A program made the translations under genes and the position numbers. This document shows positions 38,510 through 49,860 of a stretch of 64,000 bases of DNA, in pieces (positions within the stretch are counted from its first letter, which is position 1; the number at the start of each line of letters is the position of its first letter). The stretch lies in the NCBI RefSeq assembly GCF_020360975.1, contig NW_025408675.1, forward strand, positions 1,798,001 through 1,862,000. Direction: 5' to 3'. The notes below the pieces were generated by a model. That model saw nothing but the letters and a program-made list of their open reading frames with translations. It was not told the DNA's origin and ran no database searches. Origin of the DNA: Hirsutella rhossiliensis. Lineage: Eukaryota; Ascomycota; Sordariomycetes; Hypocreales; Ophiocordycipitaceae.

Positions 38510-41500
38510 GCTTAGTCTAGGTCTAGTTCGGTCGAAGCTATAGTCCTATAATCGTAAGTCCTCTCCCTTTCCGGGTCGCCCTAGTAGGGGAGGTAGTTAG
38601 CTAGGGTGGTCTTAGTCGGGGCCGCTCCGTCCCTAGCGCGACCCCGGTTCTATTATCTAGTATATCTACGTATAGCCTCCGAGCTAGGTCGAACTAGCGG
38701 AGCCTGCTTAAGCGGAGGAACTATTACGCTAGCGGCGCTATAGTCCTTTTCCCTTAGAGGCCCGCTCTTACGTTACCTACGTCCTAGGCCCGTATTAGGA
38801 GGGACTCCCTCGCCCCTACCGTTAGTAGATAGTCGATTATCGTATAGTAGATAGTGTCCTATCTTTATCCGTAGGTATATATTAGCGAAACTATACCGGG
38901 GACCCGTCGGTCGAAGAGGAAGTCGTTAAGCCCGATCTTTCCCGTGCGTATCTAGGTAATTGCCGTGCTAATATACTTAGGGAGGCCCTCGTAACGGTCT
39001 AGCGTTATCGCCTTATCGAACTAAGGCGGGAAGTCGGCGGGGTAGAGGGTGGTCCGGTGTTATCGGATCGCGTCTTCCCTAGCGTTCTATCGGGCGGCCT
39101 ATTCCTCGTTTAGCCTTTCGAGCGACTTAGCTTTATCCGGGAGGTCGTCTATTCCTATCTAGCTCCGGACCCCCCTTATCTCCTCCGCGAGGGGGGGTCT
39201 ACCCGGAGGTAGTGCCGCTAGGGGTCTGCCCTCTCTCTAGCGTCGCCTCCTTTTAAGTATGCCCGCGACCGCGTTAGACGCGCGTCGGATTTAGCCTAGG
39301 AGCCCCGAGTCTTCTAGCCTCCGGAGGGTGTCCGTTATTCTTTAGTTTAGGTAGAGGTCGATTAGGGGCACCTACGCCTCCGCTTTAACTTAGTAGACTA
39401 GGGTCGCGCGGTAGGCACCCGTTACTAGGTTAGGGCCATAGTCTAGCGCTTTAACTTCGCTCGGAGTTATTTTAGGTGCGCCTTCTAGCGTAGTTTCCGG
39501 TGCACCTAAACCCCTAGTAGGCGGGCCTCTTAGACCGGGGTTACTACGTCGGCCCCGAGGCGTACCGGCGTCGTTATCGCTTGTCTCCTTTGTGTAAAGT
39601 GCATTAATTCGCTCTTCGACGGTTCGAAAGTAACCGCGAACTCGGTCGCCTATTCCGCGTATACCCTCTAGGCTTCCTTTAGGCGTGCTACCGTAGTAGC
39701 CTCGTCGGGTCCGATACTAACTATATTTATATCGTCGGCGAAGCCGACGGTATAAATGCTATATATCGTGCTAAGCCTTTTATATAGGGGGGTTATATAG
39801 TATAGAAATAGGATCGGGGATAAGGGGGAGCCCTAGGGGACTCCCGTCGGCACTTAAGTTAGCTCTAAGGTCCTCCTATCGAAGTAAAGGGTCGATCTCC
39901 TATCGCTTACGAAGCTCCGTATTAGGCTCGTAAGCTACCTAGGGTATCCCCTAAGCTCTAGTTCCCTTATAAGCTTATTATAGTTAACTATATTAAATGC
40001 GCCCTTAATGTCTAGCTATAGGAATAATGCGATGCCCCTCCGGGCCTACGTTGCGCGCACTAGTTCTATTACTAGTAGGATCGCCGCCTCCGTAGAGCGT
40101 TCCCTCCTATTCCCTATTTATCCGTCCGGTAGGATGCCGTTCGCCTCCGCTACTCCCGCGATCCTCTAGGCTAGTATCTACTCGAGTACTTTTCCTACTA
40201 TAGGTAGGAGGGAGATTAGTCTTTAACCCCCTACCGTACGGTAGGCGTCCGGCCTCTTACCTAGCTTCCGGATAACTACTATATTCGCGCTACGGAACCG
40301 ACCTGGGAAATATAAGAGTCGGGTATAGGCGTTAAAGATCGTAGCTAGTCGCTAGACTAGGGCTAGGCCGCACTTCTTAATAAACCCTAAGGGGACGCCG
40401 TCCGGACCCGCCGCTTTCTAGCTTACTATCTTACTTAGCGCCCCTATAACGTTAGCTGGCCGGATCTATTAGTTAACCGTAAGGGTCGCCTCGGCCGTAG
40501 GCCGGGGTGGCCCTTAGGCCGTGCCGGCCTCTAGTAGGAAGAACTTAGCGGCTAGTAGCTAGGCCTTTCCTTTAAAGGTTTCCGTTAGTTAGTCCTCGCC
40601 TTCCTTAACTAGCGGTAGGATATAGGTCGGTTCCGGTAGTAGCCTACTACGGAGTCTTGCCTACCTCTCTACGTTCTAGAGCTTAGTATTATCGGCGCTA
40701 ACTTCCTCTAGGAACTCGCGCTAGTAGGCCCTCCTCGCCTCGCGGACGGTCCGCTTCTAAGCCGTAGACGCCTCGTATAGGTCTTCCTAGTTCGCCTCGT
40801 TCCTTTCCCGCCTATACTTCCTCCTTGCCCTCTTAGCCTCCCTCGTCGCCCTCCCTACCTCCGGGGTAAACTATGCGTTGCCCTTAGGTAATGCTCGCCC
40901 CCGGCGCGGAACCGTGGCTATCGCGATCTACGCTAGAGTAGCGAAGACGTAGTCTAGGTCCTTATCGATATCCTTAGGCGTTTAGAGCATTAGCTAGTAT
41001 AGTCCTAGCCGGGACGTGGTCTCGGCTTCGACTAGCTTTGCTTCCGCTTCTTTCTACCTTAGGGCCGGTTTAGGTGCCTAGTCCTAGGTGTCGACCTATA
41101 GTATAATAGTTTAGGGGATATAGTCTAACCCGGTTAGGTCTAGGTCGGGCCCGGTATACCGTGTTCCGGTCTCCGGCGTTACCTAAGCTAGGTTAATAGT
41201 ACTATCCCTTTAGCCGTAGAAGAATCTTATGCACTCCCCTCTTAGGGTAGCGAGTTTAAGTCGTAGCCTTATCGCCTCCTATATAAGTTATATCGCGCTA
41301 TCCGAGGTTCTATTATATCCGTCCTAGAATAGGTGATAGATATTAAAGTCCCCTACTATTACTATAGGGTGCTCCGGTTCGATTACGCTTAGGTCGCGTA
41401 GCGCTCCTACCCTCGCGGCCCTTAGTAGTAAGTAAATCGCCCGTAGTCTAGTACTATCCCTAAAAATCACCTCGCTCTAGTCTAGTCCGGACCGGGGCGA

Positions 41501-41735
41501 CTAAGTCCCTAGCCTAAGCCTTTTATATATACATAGCGCGCACCTCCCCTCCCTATAGACTAGGCTATAGGGCGCCGCTCGGGGCCGCCTCTATAGCTTT
41601 CTACTTCCTATAGTGCTATTAGGTCGAAGCCGGCCTAGTAGCAAAGCGCTAACCGAGCTAGCTTATATCTCTTCTATATATTCTAGAATAGTACTTTTAG
41701 TTATATATAGGTAGGGTCGGGGTAAAAGGGGTCGT
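38510..41735 (-). pseudogene. LINE ORF2: endonuclease and reverse transcriptase
   Basis: Read right to left: an AP-like endonuclease (GDFNIYHLF near 41360, with GLDYIP after it), then reverse transcriptase motifs RLISLLPIVGKVLE, LDIKGAFNIVN, GVPQGSPLSPILFLYYI and GFADDINIV (FADD codons at 39731-39742). After MHFT and GADVVTP the palm/thumb part reaches 'AKLK', then jumps in another frame to GAYRAT; about 100 residues normally found there are missing. The C-terminus (about 39180-38560) has GKIGLNDFLFDRRVPGI and a degraded Cys/His zinc motif in which Cys codons now read Tyr. Stops are RIP type. The + strand over 38800-39240 is also fairly open but is the shadow of this frame. Confidence 0.85.
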
Positions 41736-41737
41736 CT

Positions 41738-43168
41738 ATATAGGGAGGGAGGCGCTCCGTCTCCTAGCGCTTCTCTGTCTACCGTACCTACGAATATCGT
41801 TCGTACTCGGTTCGGCCTCCCTAGCCCTACTAGCCGGCGGGTATCTCGAGCTCGACCTCTTATCCCGGCGCGGTCTACCTAGTCCCCGCTTCCGGACTAC
41901 GGTCGATTTAGGAACGCCCTAGGTTTCGACGGTAGGGAGCACCCGTTGCTCGGCGTACGTCTAGGTATTCGCGAACCGTTAGGGTCGTCGCGGGTAGTTT
42001 TCCCTTACCTTTTCCTAGGCTTTATTCGCTATGGGGTAGGTCCGGGTCTACGATAGGTGGTCCCCTTAGTATAAGATATAGTTATAGGGGATTTCGCCCT
42101 TCTTAGCCCTATATTCGTCCTCGCCTCCGTTATATGCCGTGCTCCTATATCGGCCGTAGAGTTATATCGATATATATCGCCTAGCGATATAGCCGTATCT
42201 ATAGTAGTTATAGCACCTCTATAGTCGGACCGACTCGTCGTAGGGTTCGTATCGGAAGATCTATGCTTCGAGGACTAGGCCTAGGTTATAGAGCCTATTA
42301 GCCTCCTCTAGGCTACCGACCCTAATAAGTATAGTCGTCGCCGTCGATGTCTTAGATCGGGGGCGTAGCGCCCGGGCCCGGAGGACCTCGACTTTATTCG
42401 CCTCTATAATCTTATAGAGCAATCGCTCCCTATCTACCGTCGCTACCCCCGAGGGGACGTTCTTTGCGACCACCGTATACGCGCGGCGGGAGATCGTAGC
42501 CTCCGGTCCGAATACGGCCTTAACCTAGCCTTAGTCCCTCTAATAGGCTCTCGCCGCGGTATTAAATATAACCGCGATATCTCCGCTTTAGAGGCGCCTC
42601 GCCGCTATAGCGCTCGTGGCTTTTAGGGCTATATTTACCGCCTTTACTATATCCTTCGGTTCGCGGCTTAGGATTTCGGGCGGTGCCCCGGTAGGGACTA
42701 CGATAATCTCGCGTTTATAGCGCGGTAGGACCTATTTTACCGTGGCTTCGTATCGGGTCGGTCCCCTAGTCTCGGCTACGACCGCGGCCTAGGTTCGCTT
42801 AGGGCCCCCCGGGCCCGAAGCGATGCCTAGGCGGAGTTCTTCCTTGACTGCCTCCTTAATTGCATCCCGGATTATCGTCTTAAAGCTCTCGTCCGCGCGG
42901 AGCACCGCCGACGACGCGCTGCCGGCGCGGCTCTTCGCCCTAGAGAGCCGTTCGACTACTACCTATACCCTACCGAACTATGCGCTTGGGATAAAGCCCG
43001 CGAGTTCGTCGTATGCTGCTTTTTCCACGGGGTCGCTCGGCGCCCGGGCCGGTGTCGTATCGCTGCTTCGGGTTTGTTAACTCGCTCTATCGGGGTGTAT
43101 AAATTCGGGTGGCGTCTCTTCGCGCCACGCGCTCTGATCGAGCCCGGTGCGTCGAGGGCCGCCACCAC
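41738..43168 (-). pseudogene. LINE ORF1: RNA-binding, zinc-knuckle protein
   Basis: The frame 43168-42959 begins at an ATG. After a frame change, coding continues to about 41738. A recognisable part is 42473-42261 (an RRM-like TTILIRVGSLEEANRLYNLG) followed by 'CYNYYRYGYIARRYISI', the relic of a CCHC knuckle with Cys and His changed to Tyr, and a second degraded knuckle (GRYRSTAYNGGEDEY). This is the order seen in ORF1 of fungal LINEs, whose product binds element RNA. About nine RIP-type stops interrupt it. Confidence 0.75.
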
Positions 43169-43310
43169 GTCTACCTACCCCTCGGCCTCGGCGTAGCATC
43201 GTTACTAAGGGTAATTAATGCTGCTAAATTGATTCTTAGTATTAGTTAGTGTTTTAGTCGCGATGCGCACCCGCTACGGGCGTATATCGGTTTCGCGAGA
43301 AGTTTTTATA

Positions 43311-43324
43311 TATTACTATATACT
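43311..43324. repeat. Target site duplication of LINE, right copy
   Basis: tattactatatact, identical to 36151-36164. Confidence 0.85.
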
Positions 43325-44573
43325 TATAATTACTTTATTTATACTTATACTAGATTATACTACCTCCTTATTTATTACTCTCTTATAACTTTATTTAATA
43401 AGACGCTAATATAATAGTAATATATTAAAGATATAATTACTACTATTAACGCCCTTTAAGATTATATATTTTAAAGGACGTTTAATAATTATTAAAGCGG
43501 CCTTTATATATATACTTTATTTCCTTTTTAATCTTATCTTACTATTTATCTTTAATTATTATTTTAGTATACTAAGCTTACCTATACTATTATATTTATA
43601 TATTAAGCTTAGATATATCTTAATATCTTAAAATAATTAAGCGATAGTTAGGGAGCGTTTATAGTTAATTAAAATTAAGTTAATATCCTTAATACGTTTT
43701 ATTATATTTATATCTTATTTTATTATATCCTACCTTTATCTTTATTCTTATCTATCTTTTATTACTATTTATTTTATATCTATCTTTTATTTATTCTTTA
43801 TTATTTCCCTTTAATACTATAGTTCTTTTTATTTTTTCCTTATTTTTAAATATATATCTCTTAACTCTTACCTCCTTTTCCTTTTACCCTTTTTATCTTT
43901 TACTTTCCTTTTTTTATTTTCCGCTCTCTTTTTATTTCCTTTCTCTAACCCTTCCTTTATTATTCTCTTTTATATTTCCTTACTATCTCTTAAATCTCTT
44001 TAAGGCTTTTATATCTTAAAAGTTATTTAGTAGGTACTTTAATAAGTTTATATACCCTTATTACTTTATAAGTACTTATTATTATTTACCCCTCCCCCTT
44101 TACTTTTACCTTATATATTAAATCTCTTTAATAATATACTTAGGCTCTTTATTTTCCTTAATTACTAATAGTAATTAGTAGTTATTAACTACCTATCTAA
44201 GTAGTAGGTTATCTACTACTTAGTAAAGAAATTCTATATAGAGCCTTTTATATACCCTTCTTAGTATATTAATCTTAACTATATATAAGCTTACTACTTT
44301 TATTATAGTATACTTTTAGTATAGCTAGTTAAGCTTCTTATATAGCTAGTTAGTTATATATTTAGTTATATTTACTTATACTTATTATAAAGTAAGTAGA
44401 GGTATAGGCTTAGGTATAGTCTATTAAAAGAAGGTTAATAATCTATAAAAGGAAAAATAAAAAGAGAAGTATAGGCCTAGTCTATATAGGTATAGAAGCC
44501 GCTTATATATAGACTTAGCCTAGACCTTAGTCTAGGCTTATATAGGGTAAAAGCCCTTATATTATACCCTTAC
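43325..44573. other. AT-rich RIP region between LINE and gypsy copy B
   Basis: 1.25 kb with long T/C-rich stretches (43700-44000) and no readable frame. CpA and TpG nearly absent. Origin unknown. Confidence 0.6.
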
Positions 44574-44578
44574 CTAGT

Positions 44579-44953
44579 TTAACGGGGATAAGGGTATATA
44601 CCTAAAGTACGCGTAGTATATAGCTAAGGATTAGCAGAGCAATTAACTATATAATTATTTAATTATCGGTCCTATATATAGCTCTAAGGGCCTTAGGTTA
44701 TAAATATAAGTTTTAGAGATTTCTTTACTCTATACCTCTTTATCTCTATTAAAGTCGTATAACTAGCGGCATTTACTTTAAAGGGGAAAAATAAAAATTT
44801 AAATTAACTATTATTAAGGAAGATACCTAATTAAATAATCGAGGTCTTTATAACGCCTTTAAGTATACTTAGAAGTAAGTTAAAAGGGGAGTGCTAGGGG
44901 TCTTATCCTTTTAACGGGCTAATATCTATAGGGGTGCGATCTTACCTATTAAA
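44579..44953 (-). repeat. 3' LTR of gypsy copy B
   Basis: 375 bp direct repeat of 56763-57137; polypurine tract ggagga (as tcctcc on +) adjacent at 44955. Confidence 0.92.
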
Positions 44954-44954
44954 C

Positions 44955-47500
44955 TCCTCCTTAGCGACTTTCTAACCTAAGATACTAACGGAAAGGGCGC
45001 GATAATAATAGGTAAGGCTCTCTTCTTAAGTATATAAGTAAGTAAATAAACTATCGATAGAACTTTTCTCCTTTACTATAATCCTTTCCCTTTACGTCCT
45101 TTATTCCTCCCTTTATATATAAGCTACTTATTTAGCTCTTTCTTATTTTTACTCGCGTACTTCCTTCTTTAAATAATTATTTACTACCCCCTATATACGC
45201 TCCTAAGTATTCGCGCTTATTATTCCTAGGGGCGTTAGGGAAATAAAGTAGTTAGCGTCTTTATTAGTTTATAGCTTTAGGTATAGCTAGATTAAATAAG
45301 CTATAAAGTCTCGTAGGCTAATTATTATCGCGTTATTAGTAGTCCTATATAAATATATAGAATTATAGTCGTTAATATCTTAATAGTAGTTTTAATATAT
45401 TCTTAGGTTTTTAACTCCTTTAACTTAGGAGGGTTTAAAACCTAGTATAAACCTTATAAGGACCGTAGCTAGAGAGGCTATTACTATACTTCGTTTCTAA
45501 GGAGTAATAGGGCGTGCCGTAAGCGTTACTAAAGTCTTTAGCCTTAGGGTAATTAACCGAGCGCCTAGTAATTTTAGAGTCTTAAGGCGAGTTAGTAGTT
45601 AGGCTATCTACCTTTCTTCCTTACTAGCTCCTTATTAGGTTATCGGCGGGGGTATAGTTATAAGTCTTTTACTCCTTTATATATTTAAAGGAGTTATTAA
45701 TAATAAGTAAGGAGTAGGCTTAATTAGCTATATATTAAAGGGGGTAAATAAAGGCGTTATTTCTATATAAATAAAGAGACTAATAAGGGCGCTTAGCTCT
45801 CTCCTTTATAGGCTCTAGGGTAGGGATCCTATCTTAAGGTTACTTAGGGAAAGGCTACTTAGTTTAGATAAAGAGCTTAATTTAGTTAACGTTTAAGGTA
45901 ATAAAGGACTAGGTTTATTCTCGATTCCCGTTAGCGTAATTAGATAGTTAGGGGTCTTTTTAGGGAGGAGTTTCGTAAAGAAACCGCGTATAGCTTAAGC
46001 GATTAGGTTAAGTTACTCTATAAGGGTAGCTAGCGTAAATAGCTCCTTTCTCGCTTTCCTTACTATATAAGCTAGTTCTATATCTCTTTAAAGCGGTAGT
46101 CTTTATTTAGTAGGCCTATCTAGGAGGTTAACTACCTCTAGGACTTCCTAGAGGTCTTATTCTTCCTAGTCTCTTAAGATAATATTGTTATATTAGTAAA
46201 TTCGCTCGCTCCTAAGAATCCTTATAAGAAAGACTCCGCTAAAGGTTATTAGACCTTAATTAAATAGTATCCTTTATAGTCGTTTAACCCTACTATTAAA
46301 CTACTAGGAAACTCTACTACCCTATAATATCGCTTATATATAATTAAGCTTATTCGCCGTAATAGCTTAGATTCTATATATTAGCCTATCGATATAGCTT
46401 TTTATACTTATCCTCTTATTTAGCTTAAAGAAATACTAGTCTTAGTATAAGATCTTATCTATTTATAGAGCTTTTTATATTACCCTATACCTTTACTTTA
46501 AAATTACTTTAACTTTTAAATATCGCTATTTAATTATCTTAAGGCATAGCCTAACTATACCTCTAACTTAGTATTAGATTATTATTAAGGCTAAGTAGCT
46601 ATATTCCTACCCTTCTTACTGAGCGGTATAAGGGACTAGCGTATAAGTAAAGTTATAAGGAACTTAGAAGATATAAAGAAACTACCGCTATACTTATAAG
46701 AACGTATAAAGTCTAGTATATCGTCCCTTTTTCTAAGTATTAAAAACGACTAGGTTTCCTTTTTTATAGTCCTAAAAGAACGCCCCTTAGTAGAGTCCCC
46801 CTTTATTTATACTTACTAAAAAGTTAATAACTTTAGTTATATACCTTTATTTATATATAAAGTAACTAAGGTTAAAGGTAAGAGTAGTAAACTTAATTAA
46901 ATACTCCCTATTATTTAGGTATTTATAGTACTTCTTATATTTATCTTTTATATCTTTAATAGGTTCCCCTTAGTAGTTAGTATAAACCAATAGCGGGTAA
47001 GGTAAGGGGTATACTATATTCTCGATACCTCTTATTAAGATTTTAATTATCGCGCTAAGGCTAAAGCTTATAGCTTATTATTTATCGATAGCTTTATAGA
47101 GAAAGTTATATACGTCGACGATATACTCTTCTTAGTAGGCCTTATTCCTAGCGAATCTATTTATCTTTTTAATACCCTTATATATTATCTAAGTATCTTT
47201 AAAGGTAATATCCCGCCGCTTAATAAGGCCCGTTAGTATTAGGTACTAATAATCTCTATAAATATACTAAGGAGGTTACTTCTACCTATAAACGTCTTAT
47301 CGGTCTTAGTCTATAAACCTTTCCTTATCTTTAGCGTAGAAGCGCCCTTTACCGCCTTTTACTTTAACTTTACTATAGTAAGTAAGTAAAATAAAGCTCT
47401 TACTCCTAAATAGTAGTACGCTAAAGAAGATAGCGGTATTCTTAGGGAGGTCTATAGCCGGGCCTAGGATACTATTTAGGTTCGCCGCTATATCTTAGGA
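44955..47500 (-). pseudogene. Accessory ORF B, gypsy copy B
   Basis: The counterpart of 4126-7437 in copy A, without the SINE; the uninterrupted SINE target site is at about 46262-46290. The start (ATA GCG GCG AAC) is near 47490. Preceded by the TA-rich and CT-rich promoter-like stretch at 47530-47720. Confidence 0.4.
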
Positions 47501-47789
47501 AAGGGTAGAGTAAGTAAAAGAGAAGGAAAAGCTAAGATTAGATAGTTAAGGTAAGTAGTTTTAAGTTATAACGCTAAAAGGCTAAGAGGGTATTATATAT
47601 ATATATAGGAGTTATATTAGTAAAGGGGATCGTTATAAGTAAGGAAGCGTATAGAGTATATATATATATATAAAAGGAAGAAGAAGGAAGGAAGAAAGAG
47701 GGTATAGTAAGAGGAATAAATAGTCGTTAAAGCGCGTAGTTATTAGTTACTTTAGCTAGCCTTTATAGTAGTAAGGTCTTAAGCGTGTT

Positions 47790-49860
47790 TAAGGGTTATA
47801 CTTAAATAGCTTCTTTTACTAGTTATTAATTAAGGAGCTATTTAATCTCTGCCTTTATCTTCTCCTCTTTACTCTTTCTATTCCTCTTCTTCCTCTTCTC
47901 TCCTCTATCTTCTTTATTTCTCTAGACCGCTACCTCTTATCTTCTCTTTTTACGATTACCTCTTCTTCCTTATTATATCTTATAAGACCGCTAAACTTAA
48001 AACTAAAGAGCTATTAGATATCGTTAACCTCTCTTTAACTACTCTTCTATAACCTTCCCTTATTACTACTACTCTTCTTACTTAAAATTATTATACTAAG
48101 GTCTTTCCTTTTTATATAGAGTACTTTTAAGTAATAACTATCTAACTTATTTAATCTCGCTTAGCTTATTCTAACCGTCTTCTTCTATAGATCTATAGTT
48201 ACTTTAAGACCTAGGTTTATAGTAGAAGTAATATTAGTTACTAAGGGTTTCTAATTTATATAGAAATTGTCTTTTAGTTATAGGTTTTATTAAAAGCTCT
48301 TAATATCGTTAGGATTAACGCGCGCGGTTACTCTCCTCTCTCTTACTTTCTTAAGAGTATACTAGGTCGGTATAATTAAATTATCTTTTATACTCTTTAT
48401 TATAGACGTCGGCTAGTAACCTATATCCTTATAAAAATCGCTTATCTATATAGATACTTCTTTTCTTAGCTTAGTTTAAAGCGGTAAGAATACTCTTAAG
48501 TAGTCTTAATTACTTTATATAGAACTTATAATCCTTACCTTTATTAAGGGTATATTTAAACTTATTAGATAACTATAACATCTGCTTACGAGTACGTTAT
48601 ATTTCCTTTTTATAAGTATATCTTTCTTCTAGGCACTATTAGTAGCTCTTACGCTAACTATATCTAGGATTTAACTAAGGCGCTTATTTATAAATAGTAG
48701 CACTTCCTTAAATACTATAGGGCTACTTACGACCTTAATAGATTCGCTAACTATATATATAGTTATAATTTCTATACTAACCTTAAGACTAATAAATTTT
48801 ATAATAAGTATATTAGTAACGGGACCGCCCCTTATCTTCTTTATAATATCCTTAATCCCTTTAGTCTTATTAAGGATTTAGAGAAAAAGGAGGAAATTAA
48901 CCTTACGCCCGTTTTACCTAGAAAGAGATTATATAAGTTTAACGAGCTCTCTTTTAAGTAATAATTAGATAGTCTTTAAGTTCGCTTTATAGTAGTCTAT
49001 AATAGGTTTACTAAGAGTAGGTAGTCTTACTTAGTTACTATCTTCAATAGTAAAAGTTTTTCTCTTAAGGTTATATATATTTAATTTAATAAGTTAAAAA
49101 TATATTAAAATTTATCTTATAAGCGCGTTTATTTTTACTATAGTAGGTCTCCCCTTTTATAATAAAAAATAAACGTCCCTATCTATAAAGTAAAAAATCT
49201 TATTCTTAAAAGAGGTAGGTAGTAAGAATATTCGTTTTCTTACTTTATTATTTAAATATATCTCTATTTATCTTTTTTAAGGTAGTAAAAGGTAGGTTAT
49301 TATTAGGGAAGGGTAGGAAATATTATCTTTATTTACTTAAGGAGCTTTAAGTAGAAAATTTAAAATAATAAGGTAGTTAGTAAGGCGCTTATAAATATCT
49401 TAGCTACTATAGTCGTCTTAATAAGATAGTTAAATAGTACTTTAGTTACTAGTTAGGTTCTAGTATACTTCTTATAATAGTTATAGATTTTTATCTTTAC
49501 TACCTTTTCCTTCCTAGCTCCTTTTTACCTCCTCCTTTTCTTATTAAATAAGCGTTTTTAAGGCTCCTATATAAAAGTCCTTTTTTACTTTACTAAGTTA
49601 TAGTAGCCGAACCTTAATTATATACCTTAGGCCTTTCTTAGGTATCTATAGTTGCTCTTCTTTCTCTTCCTAGCTTTAATCCTTCTAAGGTTTATTAAGG
49701 AGTCGTTATAACTATAATACTATTTAATCTAAGGCTTCTTTACTTAGTAAGAGTAATAAATTATTTACTTTATCTATTATTTCTTCCTTCCTCCTTTTAT
49801 CGAGAGTAATCTTATCTTAGAGTAACTAGTTATCCTTAGTAAAGTACTACTAACCTTCCT
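47790..49860 (-). pseudogene. Accessory ORF A, gypsy copy B
   Basis: The counterpart of ORF A in copy A, here without the solo LTR (empty site ataag near 48440). Ends in a Lys/Arg/Glu-rich stretch (about 47985-47860). Function unknown; the + strand is also open in part (about 48800-48960), so the coding strand is not fully certain. Confidence 0.4.

Larger units (their letters stand above)
36165..43310 (-). mobile_element. LINE retrotransposon (Tad1-like), near full length, RIP-mutated
   Basis: A 7.15 kb element flanked by a 14 bp direct repeat. Read on the - strand it has ORF1 with a zinc-knuckle relic, ORF2 with an AP-type endonuclease and reverse transcriptase, a 3' region, and a (TAA)n tail at 36165-36175. 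Composition differs from the other TEs: CpG-rich but almost without CpA/TpG, so RIP has acted on an originally GC-rich element. Codons for Gln, Trp, Cys and Asp are changed to stop, Tyr or Asn. A deletion with a frame change lies in the C-terminal part of ORF2. The 3' ~145 bp are shared with the SINE at 5350-6122. The Tad1-like assignment rests on ORF layout and motifs. Confidence 0.9.

Noticed and set aside
38800..39240. + strand coding region with few stops
   Set aside because: The - strand reads the conserved C-terminus of LINE ORF2 here, including the degraded zinc motif; the + frame is its shadow.
48800..49150. + strand protein-like frame within gypsy copy B
   Set aside because: The opposite strand continues as a longer frame in the sense of the element and explains its stops by RIP; kept only as an uncertainty.
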